64,000 nucleotides of DNA from Solibacillus sp. FSL K6-1523 (GTDB lineage Bacteria > Bacillota > Bacilli > Bacillales_A > Planococcaceae), in NCBI RefSeq assembly GCF_038005225.1, contig NZ_JBBOSU010000001.1, forward strand, positions 1,910,001 through 1,974,000. The letters are read 5' to 3'. Shown one piece after another: positions 57,666-64,000 of this stretch. Made by a program: the position numbers and the translations under genes. The notes under the pieces were generated by a model. That model was not told where the DNA came from and made no database searches. It saw nothing but the letters and a program-made list of their open reading frames with translations. Position 1 is the stretch's first letter. Every line of letters begins with the position of its first letter.

Positions 57666-57756
57666 GCACAAAGATGAGTCGTACAGATTTGTGCAAAAAT
57701 TGTCTGTGCGCCTCATGTGCTTAGCCAGCCTAAATTAGCCAATACTTTATTAGAAC
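57666..57756 (+). repeat. Dispersed repeat S, copy 2
   Basis: Matches 14686-14774; the core differs by a two-base length change, which breaks any shared reading frame. It lies 26 bases from the deleted IS605-type element. The stretch 57757-58039 holds no gene I can support. Confidence 0.6.
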
Positions 57757-58039
57757 ACTTACATCATAAACATAGAATCTTTTGTTTAACTTATCTAGTA
57801 GAAAGCTTTCTTCTCATTAATTTGAGACTAAGGCTTTTTTGCATTCTAAATATTATAAATCTGTGGTACACAAAACATGTTTCATCATGCAAATATAAAT
57901 TTGTAGTATTGATTGTTACTCGTTGGTGCATTCTGACGAATAGGTATGACAAGTTCTTTCTGTGTTACTTATGTTAAATTGCTGGGAAATGGAGTCTTTA
58001 TAATAAGTACTGTGGAATATTAAGGAGGAAATGAATTAT

Positions 58040-59029
58040 ATGTATGATGTTGTTATTATTGGCGGGGGGCCTTGTGGATTATCAACGGGTCTTGCTCTTC
58101 AAGAAAAAGGAATTACCTATTTAATTATTGAAAAGGAAGCGATTGTTAATTCTATTGTCAATTGTCCATTACACATGACTTTTTACAGTACTTCAGATCG
58201 CTTAGAAATTGGCAATATTCCATTCGTATCTCAAGATGTTCGCCCAAATCGAACGGAATTATTGAAATATTATCGCCTTGTAACTGAAAGGCAAAAACTG
58301 AATGTTAAATGCTATCAAAAGGTTATTTCGATTTCAAAGAACGCAGAATTTTTTTCTATCCACGCAATAGATCGTAAAGACAACACAATTTCTTATGAAG
58401 CGAAGATGATTGTTATAGCCACAGGAATTTTCGATACACCTAGACAACTTGAGGTTGACGGACATAATTTAGCGAAAGTATCGCATTATTATAAGGAAGG
58501 TCATCTCTTTTATGACCAACATGTTACAGTTGTAGGCGGCAAGAATTCAGCAATTGAAGCTGCGATTGACCTTTATCGTAACGGTGCTCATGTTACACTT
58601 GTACACCGTGGAGAAACTGTTTTAGAAGGTATCAAACCATCTTTGTTATTAGATATGCGCAACCTTCTTAAAAAGGGGGAAATTGATTTCTATCCAAATT
58701 CTAGTATTGCCTCTATTGACGAGTCCAACATATGCATAAACACTCCTGAAGGAATCGTTTCACTTCAAAATGACTATGTATTTTCCCTCATAGGATATCA
58801 ACCTAATATTTCATTGCTTCGAAGTGTTGGAATCCAAACGGACACCTCTTCATTAGTCCCATCTTTTCATCCAGACACATATGAATCCAATGTTAAGAAC
58901 GTTTTTTTATCTGGCGTTGTTACAGGGGGGATTACAAATCGGGTATATATTGAAGATGGACGCTTTCATGGTTTGAAAATCGCCGATGAAATTGCCCAAC
59001 GTTTGCCCACATTCCAAAGTAAATCATGA
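58040..59029 (+). CDS. ypdA: YpdA-family FAD/NAD(P) reductase, putative bacillithiol disulfide reductase
   Basis: ATG 58040 is chosen because AGGAGG at 58023-58028 is too near the ATG at 58031. The 329-residue protein has the FAD motif GGGPCGLSTG at the N-terminus with the YpdA-type Cys, MTFYSTSDRLEIG, and NADPH motif VGGKNSAIEAA (about 170-180). YpdA (Bdr) proteins reduce bacillithiol disulfide with NADPH. Confidence 0.9.
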   Translation: MYDVVIIGGGPCGLSTGLALQEKGITYLIIEKEAIVNSIVNCPLHMTFYSTSDRLEIGNIPFVSQDVRPNRTELLKYYRLVTERQKLNVKCYQKVISISKNAEFFSIHAIDRKDNTISYEAKMIVIATGIFDTPRQLEVDGHNLAKVSHYYKEGHLFYDQHVTVVGGKNSAIEAAIDLYRNGAHVTLVHRGETVLEGIKPSLLLDMRNLLKKGEIDFYPNSSIASIDESNICINTPEGIVSLQNDYVFSLIGYQPNISLLRSVGIQTDTSSLVPSFHPDTYESNVKNVFLSGVVTGGITNRVYIEDGRFHGLKIADEIAQRLPTFQSKS

Positions 59030-59032
59030 TGT

Positions 59033-59078
59033 AAAAAGCTCTGCAAATTACGATTAGCGTAATTTACAGAGCTTTTTT
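59033..59078. terminator. Bidirectional terminator
   Basis: AAAAAGCTCTG...ATTACG pairs with CGTAAT...CAGAGCTTTTTT between ypdA and gltS (convergent). Confidence 0.9.
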
Positions 59079-59138
59079 ACAATACATCGGGTGCGCGAAT
59101 AATTGCACATCCAAAAATATGTGTGCTTTTGGAATTTC

Positions 59139-60317
59139 TTATTTAAACAGATTGATTGTCGTAATAATGATCGGCATACCGAATACATCGATTAGGAAAG
59201 CGCCTACAATTGGTACAATAAGGAATGCTGTACGTGATGGACCGAATTTAGCAACAACTGCTGACATATTGGCCATTGCGTTTGGTGTCGCACCTAGTCC
59301 ATGACCAAGGAAACCGGATACCATAATCGCAGCATCGAAGTTTTTGCCAAGTATGCGGAAAAGAACGAACACAGCAAATAATACGATGAAGAGTACCTGT
59401 GCGAAAACGATTATAAATAATGGTAGGGCTAAGTCTGCAACTTCCCATAATTTAATACTCATTAATGCCATTGATAAGAAGATTCCTAATGAAATATCAC
59501 CAATTAAATTGATTTCTTTCATGTTGATAATATCTGGATTGAAGCGGTCTACGATATTGCGGACGATTACCGCAACGAACATTGCCCCAACATAGGCTGG
59601 CAATACGAAGCCTGTTAGCGTTGAGAACCAGTCTCCGATATATGTTCCGATAGCCATACTAAATGTAATTAAGAAAACTTGTAACATGAATGATTTTTCT
59701 GTAACGGGATGCTCGGCCTTTTCAACATATGTTTCTACTTCCTCAGAAGAAGGCTTTAAGTCATATTTACGAATTAAGTATTGGACAACGGGACCGCCAA
59801 CAAGCGCCCCTGCAATTAGACCACAAGTTGCTGCAGCCATTCCGATTGAGATAGCTGAAGGGATACCTAAACTTTCAATTGTTTGTCCATAGGCAGCAGC
59901 AGAACCATGTCCACCTTCCATTGAAACAGCACCGATCATTACACCGATTAATGGGTGGATGTCCAAAAGTTTGGCTAATGAAACGCCAATTACGTTTTGC
60001 ATTAAAGCTAAAAATCCACAAGCTAACCAATAAATAATAAGCAATTTCCCGCCAAGTTTAACAAGTTTGAAACTTGCACCAAGTCCAACGGTTGTGAAGA
60101 AGGTAATCATGAAAATGGATTGAAGCGAAGTATCCAATGTAATTTCAATAATGTCGAAGCTTTTTAATAATGTTGCGAGAATTGCAAATAATAAGCCCCC
60201 AACTACAGGTGCAGGAATGCAAAAACGATTTAAGAAAGGAACCTTTTTTACTAAGAATGTACCAACTAAAAATAATGTGACTGCTAAGCATAATGTTGTA
60301 ATTTGATCGAATGACAT
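59139..60317 (-). CDS. gltS: Sodium/glutamate symporter GltS
   Basis: ATG 60317 has AAAGGAGGAAA. The 392-residue protein has 10-12 membrane segments and the two inverted-repeat loops typical of GltS (GAVSMEGGHGSAAAYG about 127-142, and SGFLGHGLGATPNAMANM about 340-357). It imports glutamate with sodium. It is downstream of hutG, so the product of histidine breakdown may be taken up or exported by it. Confidence 0.95.
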   Translation of the reverse strand: MSFDQITTLCLAVTLFLVGTFLVKKVPFLNRFCIPAPVVGGLLFAILATLLKSFDIIEITLDTSLQSIFMITFFTTVGLGASFKLVKLGGKLLIIYWLACGFLALMQNVIGVSLAKLLDIHPLIGVMIGAVSMEGGHGSAAAYGQTIESLGIPSAISIGMAAATCGLIAGALVGGPVVQYLIRKYDLKPSSEEVETYVEKAEHPVTEKSFMLQVFLITFSMAIGTYIGDWFSTLTGFVLPAYVGAMFVAVIVRNIVDRFNPDIINMKEINLIGDISLGIFLSMALMSIKLWEVADLALPLFIIVFAQVLFIVLFAVFVLFRILGKNFDAAIMVSGFLGHGLGATPNAMANMSAVVAKFGPSRTAFLIVPIVGAFLIDVFGMPIIITTINLFK

Positions 60318-60333
60318 ATATTTCCTCCTTTAT

Positions 60334-61263
60334 TTAATCGTTGCTGTTCATAATGACTTCATTAATAAAGTATGCGCCTAATTTTGCTGTTCGATTATTT
60401 ATATCTAATGAAGGGTTCACTTCACAAATACTAAAGCTTACCGTTTTTTTATGCGCGGCCATTTGACGTAAAAGTTCTCTGACTTTCAACGCGGTTAAGC
60501 CAAATGGTGATGGTGCACTGACACCAGGTGCTTCGGCAGCATTTAGAACATCCATACAAAGTGTAACGAGCAATACATCGTGTGTATCCATAAACTCATT
60601 TAATGCTGTAGTGAATGTTGTTGAATCCAATTCATCATCTAAAAAGTATCGTACATTGTATTGATCAGCTGTATTGAAAAGGGCCGTTGTATTACCATAT
60701 TGCTGAATACCGCATACGAAATAATGGGCATTAGGATCCTCATCTAAAATTTGCTTAAACATTGTTCCTGACGAGGTTTGTACTTCATATGGACGCATAT
60801 CAAAGTGTGCATCAATATTAAGTAGACCGATGGATGCTGTGGGGCCAACTGCTTTTCGCACTCCTAGGTATTGTCCATAAAGTGTTTCATGTCCACCTCC
60901 AAGTACAATCGCCTTGCCATGAGTTAAAATGGTGGAAACTTTTTCTCCTAATTCTTGCTGGGCACGTTCCAAATCCTCGCCCTCGCAAACAATATCGCCA
61001 AAATCGATTAAACAATTTTTATCGGAAGACTTTCGCCATGGCAATGATGCTAACTGCTTCCTTAAGGCAAGTGGTCCGTCCTTTGCGCCAACATTTCCGT
61101 TATTACGGCGCACACCTTCATCACAAGAAAAACCAATTAATCCAATGGAGCCCGCATTTGGTTCAGTGGCAACTCGAACAACTTGGTGATAACGAAAGTA
61201 TGTTTCATCTGTTTCATGATCGATACGTCCTTGCCAGATTTTTGAATCCGCTTTTTTATACAT
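60334..61263 (-). CDS. hutG: Formimidoylglutamase, HutG
   Basis: ATG 61263 has AAAGGAGAG. The 309-residue arginase-fold protein has metal residues in GGGHETLYG, NIDAHFDMR and LCMDVLNAAEAPG. It releases glutamate and formamide from N-formimidoylglutamate. The other hut genes are not here; pairing with gltS is unusual and suggests glutamate recycling. Confidence 0.92.
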   Translation of the reverse strand: MYKKADSKIWQGRIDHETDETYFRYHQVVRVATEPNAGSIGLIGFSCDEGVRRNNGNVGAKDGPLALRKQLASLPWRKSSDKNCLIDFGDIVCEGEDLERAQQELGEKVSTILTHGKAIVLGGGHETLYGQYLGVRKAVGPTASIGLLNIDAHFDMRPYEVQTSSGTMFKQILDEDPNAHYFVCGIQQYGNTTALFNTADQYNVRYFLDDELDSTTFTTALNEFMDTHDVLLVTLCMDVLNAAEAPGVSAPSPFGLTALKVRELLRQMAAHKKTVSFSICEVNPSLDINNRTAKLGAYFINEVIMNSND

Positions 61264-61380
61264 TACGATCTCTCCTTTATGAATGAAATGTTATATTAAT
61301 ATTATAATTGTAAATATTTATAATAACAAATATTAATTTTTTATCTTATAATAGCATTAAACTATAAATGAGGTGGCAAA

Positions 61381-62259
61381 ATGGACCTAAAGAAGATGTA
61401 TTATTTTGCTGCGGTTGTAAAGTTCCAAAGTTTTTCAAGGGCAGCCAATGCATTACATATTTCACAACCTTCATTAAGTAATGCGGTCAAAACACTCGAA
61501 CGAGATATTGGTGCATTACTTATTGATCGAACTACAAAACAATTTCAATTAACGGAATTAGGAGATCAATTTTACGAGCGTTCTAATCGTTTAATCGCAC
61601 AATTTGAAGTAATGGAAACCGAATTAAAAGAATTTGCAAAAGGTGAGCACATTGAAATTCGATTAGGCATGATTGAATCCGCGAATTATTGGTTTTCACA
61701 AGTAATGATTGCCTACAAACAACAATACCCACATAATAAAATTACAATCATAGATACACTCTACAACCAGACTGTGCGCCAAGCATTGTTACGTTTAAAT
61801 GTCCATGCAGTTATTACGAATCAACATATTATTGATCATGAAATTAAAAGTGAATTGTTGTATAACGAACCGTACGTAATTTTAACCAAAAAAGATCATC
61901 CCTTTGCATCGAAGAAAATAATAAAGCTTGTCGATTTTTCGGACGAAACATTAATTATCGGGATGCCTGAATTTCAAACGAGCGGACAAATATTAAAAGC
62001 TTTCGAACAGGAAAATGTAACACCGCATATTCAATATAAAATAGAGCGATTTGAGATGATTAAAATATTGGTAGAAGAAGGGTTAGGGATAGCGATTCTG
62101 CCTCAGCATTATGTAGCCCAGCCATTGCCAGAATGCTTAATGACGCATCAGTTACAGAGTGAGTTTTTAAATCGCAATGTATACTTAAGCACGATGAAGG
62201 ATCGTACATTTCCAGAAAGTATAGAAAAGTTATTTGAGCTCATCAAAACAATGCATTGA
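61381..62259 (+). CDS. LysR-family regulator, divergent to hutG-gltS
   Basis: ATG 61381 has AATGAGGTGG. The 292-residue protein has the winged helix at 1-60 (MYYFAAVVKFQSFSRAANALHISQPSLSNAV) and a C-terminal effector domain. It faces hutG across a 117-base AT-rich gap with short inverted repeats (ATTGTAAATATTTATAAT region) and probably controls the pair. Confidence 0.9.
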   Translation: MDLKKMYYFAAVVKFQSFSRAANALHISQPSLSNAVKTLERDIGALLIDRTTKQFQLTELGDQFYERSNRLIAQFEVMETELKEFAKGEHIEIRLGMIESANYWFSQVMIAYKQQYPHNKITIIDTLYNQTVRQALLRLNVHAVITNQHIIDHEIKSELLYNEPYVILTKKDHPFASKKIIKLVDFSDETLIIGMPEFQTSGQILKAFEQENVTPHIQYKIERFEMIKILVEEGLGIAILPQHYVAQPLPECLMTHQLQSEFLNRNVYLSTMKDRTFPESIEKLFELIKTMH

Positions 62260-62340
62260 GTAGAAGGGGATTATTTTGAAAATCCCTATTACAACATTGA
62301 CAATGAAAAGATAGAAACTTTTGTTGAATTTATATACCAT

Positions 62341-62377
62341 AAAAAAAATTCCCTTCTCGAATTGAGATGGGAATTCC
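62341..62377 (-). terminator. Rho-independent terminator of the UgpC-like gene
   Basis: On the minus strand GAATTCCCATCTC pairs with GAGAAGGGAATTC-like arm and ends in eight Ts. Confidence 0.8.
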
Positions 62378-62412
62378 CTGATAAAAGTGAATTCTTTTTC
62401 ATTCAGCTTTTC

Positions 62413-63522
62413 TTATTTTTGATCTGGAACAATGCGCTCTTCTGTTTCAATATCAAAGAAATGGGCTTTGCTCATATTTAATGCCAATGTAAGAACTTCG
62501 CCTGCTTTAACTTCAATGGAAGCATCGACACGGGAAATAAATGATTGCTCCTCGATTTGAGAGTAAAGAATGGTTTCAGCACCGAGTAATTCCGCTACTT
62601 CTATTTTCACCTCAACTTTGGAACTTTGAGAAGCTTCAACAGAGTCCAGATCGGTATGGAAGTCTTCTGGACGAATGCCTAGCGTAATTTCTTTGTTTAC
62701 ATAACCTTGCGCACGTAAATAGCTCATTTTTTCTTCTGGGATGGCAAGCGAAATATTGCCAATGGTCATTTTTCCATCCAATAAGGTGCCTGTGAAGAAG
62801 TTCATTGCAGGCGAGCCGATAAAACCGCCGACAAAAACATTTTTCGGTTGCTCGTACACTTCTTTTGGTGTTCCAACTTGTTGAATAATGCCGTCTTTCA
62901 TTACAACAAGTCGACTTGCCATTGTCATTGCTTCTGTTTGGTCATGCGTTACATAAATCGTCGTTGTTTGTAATCGCTGATGAAGTTTCGTAATCTCAGC
63001 ACGCATATGAACACGAAGCTTTGCATCTAAATTGGATAAAGGCTCATCCATTAAGAAAACTCTTGCATCACGAACGATTGCACGACCTAACGCAACACGC
63101 TGACGTTGACCACCTGATAAAGCTTTCGGTTTCCGATTTAAATATTGCTCAAGATCTAGAATTTTGGCCGCTTCCTTTACACGACGATCAATTTCATCTT
63201 TTGGCAGTTTTCGTAACTTCAAGCCAAATGCCATGTTTTCATACACGCTCATATGCGGGTAGAGGGCATAGTTTTGGAAAACCATCGCAATATCACGGTC
63301 TTTAGGCGCAACATCATTCATCCGTTTCCCATCGATTAGTAATTCCCCTTGAGAAATCTCCTCCAAACCAGCTACCATACGCAATGTCGTCGATTTCCCA
63401 CAACCTGAAGGACCAACGAAAACAATAAACTCTTTATCTTGAATTTCAAGGTTAAAATCTTTTACCGCTGTTACATTTTTATCATAAACTTTAAAAATAT
63501 TTTTTAATGTTAATTCAGCCAT
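62413..63522 (-). CDS. ugpC: Sugar ABC transporter ATP-binding protein (UgpC/MsmX type)
   Basis: ATG 63522 has AAGGGGGAT. The 369-residue ATPase has Walker A GPSGCGKS, signature LSGGQRQR, Walker B VFLMDEP and His switch THDQTEAM, plus a C-terminal TOBE-type regulatory domain from about 240. MsmX-like ATPases in Bacilli often serve several sugar importers encoded elsewhere, which fits the absence of permeases here. Confidence 0.93.
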   Translation of the reverse strand: MAELTLKNIFKVYDKNVTAVKDFNLEIQDKEFIVFVGPSGCGKSTTLRMVAGLEEISQGELLIDGKRMNDVAPKDRDIAMVFQNYALYPHMSVYENMAFGLKLRKLPKDEIDRRVKEAAKILDLEQYLNRKPKALSGGQRQRVALGRAIVRDARVFLMDEPLSNLDAKLRVHMRAEITKLHQRLQTTTIYVTHDQTEAMTMASRLVVMKDGIIQQVGTPKEVYEQPKNVFVGGFIGSPAMNFFTGTLLDGKMTIGNISLAIPEEKMSYLRAQGYVNKEITLGIRPEDFHTDLDSVEASQSSKVEVKIEVAELLGAETILYSQIEEQSFISRVDASIEVKAGEVLTLALNMSKAHFFDIETEERIVPDQK

Positions 63523-63543
63523 TGTCCATATCCCCCTTAAAAA

Positions 63544-63557
63544 TGAAAGCGTTTTTT
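63544..63557. promoter_or_regulatory. Candidate cre site upstream of the UgpC-like gene
   Basis: TGAAAGCGTTTTTT matches most of the catabolite-responsive element pattern and lies 21 bases before the start, a place typical for CcpA control. Confidence 0.45.
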
Positions 63558-63684
63558 ATAGTGTAGTAGAAAGTGATTGAAAATGTAAATGTTCACTTTG
63601 CACAAAATTTCCAATCTGTTTGTAGGGCACTTTGTACAATACTATTCATCTGAAAAATCGAAATCCTAAATTACGGCGAAGAAA

Positions 63685-64000
63685 TCATTCAATTTCCTTC
63701 GTTGTTAATGGTATCGCAAGCGCTAAAAATGCTGCATTAGAAAACTCCCGGCAGTCAATGCCTGTTTTATTAATTAATTTATCCAATCGGTATTGCAGGC
63801 TATTGCGATGAATATGCAATCGTTTTGCAGCTAGAGAAATATTTAAATTATATTGTAAAAACACATTTAACGTATGAAGCATTTCTCCGTCCTGAAGGCT
63901 TTCGATTAAGTAGTTGGAAAGTAGTTTAGGGTCAATCAAATGTGTTGATGTAACAAGAAGTTTAGGGACAGCCTCATAAAATAGCACTGTCTTTTCTTGT
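63685..64000 (-). CDS. PucR/CdaR-type regulator, C-terminal part (cut by window edge)
   Basis: The minus frame is open to the right edge. The visible 105 codons end with LNVFLQYNLNISLAAKRLHIHRNSLQYRLDKL, the PucR C-terminal helix-turn-helix found in CdaR, PucR and similar regulators of sugar-acid or purine use. The sensor part is outside the window. Confidence 0.8.
   Translation of the reverse strand, partial: QEKTVLFYEAVPKLLVTSTHLIDPKLLSNYLIESLQDGEMLHTLNVFLQYNLNISLAAKRLHIHRNSLQYRLDKLINKTGIDCREFSNAAFLALAIPLTTKEIE

Noticed and set aside
57402-57977. Two open frames of 86-91 codons across the deleted IS605-type element
   Set aside because: They run through the element ends and repeat S without start signals and show no protein-like pattern.

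Overview
The window looks like a chromosome segment of a low-GC, spore-former-type Bacillota of the Bacillaceae/Caryophanaceae (Lysinibacillus/Solibacillus-like). The reasons are strong AGGAGG-type ribosome binding sites with frequent TTG and GTG starts, a Met T-box leader, and Bacillus-type genes (nsrR-hmp, YozE, the ypmR-ypmS-msrA-msrB block, DHFR next to a hemolysin III homologue, a YpdA-type reductase). The genus is an inference from gene style, not from a marker gene.

Layout. 0-3.1 kb: end of a metallo-beta-lactamase-fold gene, a lipoprotein, a membrane transglutaminase-like protein and a small membrane protein. 3.4-10.2 kb: a secreted nuclease lipoprotein and a 5'-truncated second copy flank a nitronate monooxygenase/MFS/LysR module; then a GAAA microsatellite and orphan genes. 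10.4-17 kb: T-box plus a second-type methionyl-tRNA synthetase, an MFS exporter, a small zinc-finger gene broken by a repeat, and a large catalase. 17-25 kb: OFA-type MFS transporter, HxlR regulator, GNAT, hmp/nsrR nitrosative-stress pair, SDR, large membrane-anchored protein. 25-33.7 kb: three-gene ABC exporter, argG-argH, ECF sigma/anti-sigma pair, dihydrofolate reductase. 33.8-43.8 kb: LCP protein, hemolysin III, DegV, an IS605-type tnpB element, the ypmR-ypmS-msrA-msrB block, an MCP and YozE. 43.9-47.2 kb: deoD followed by a small island bounded by a second deoD 3' fragment and two integrase remnants. 47.4-57.1 kb: ZIP transporter, AbgT/OsmC, then an accessory cluster of YwqG-like, ankyrin and cysteine-rich proteins with several nonsense codons. 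57.2-64 kb: an internally deleted IS605-type element, YpdA-like reductase, gltS-hutG with divergent LysR, a UgpC/MsmX-type ATPase and the end of a PucR/CdaR-type regulator.

The most unusual signal is a family of modular, hairpin-rich intergenic repeats (six copies here). Stems are kept by paired base changes, several copies touch a stop codon, and one copy interrupts a gene with a likely 3-bp target duplication. Other signals are a tnpB-less element that keeps both ends and the predicted guide-RNA region of the intact element, two 5 x 21-bp degenerate tandem arrays each just after a terminator, and a GAAA tract placed so that loss of one unit would fuse a start codon to a downstream reading frame.
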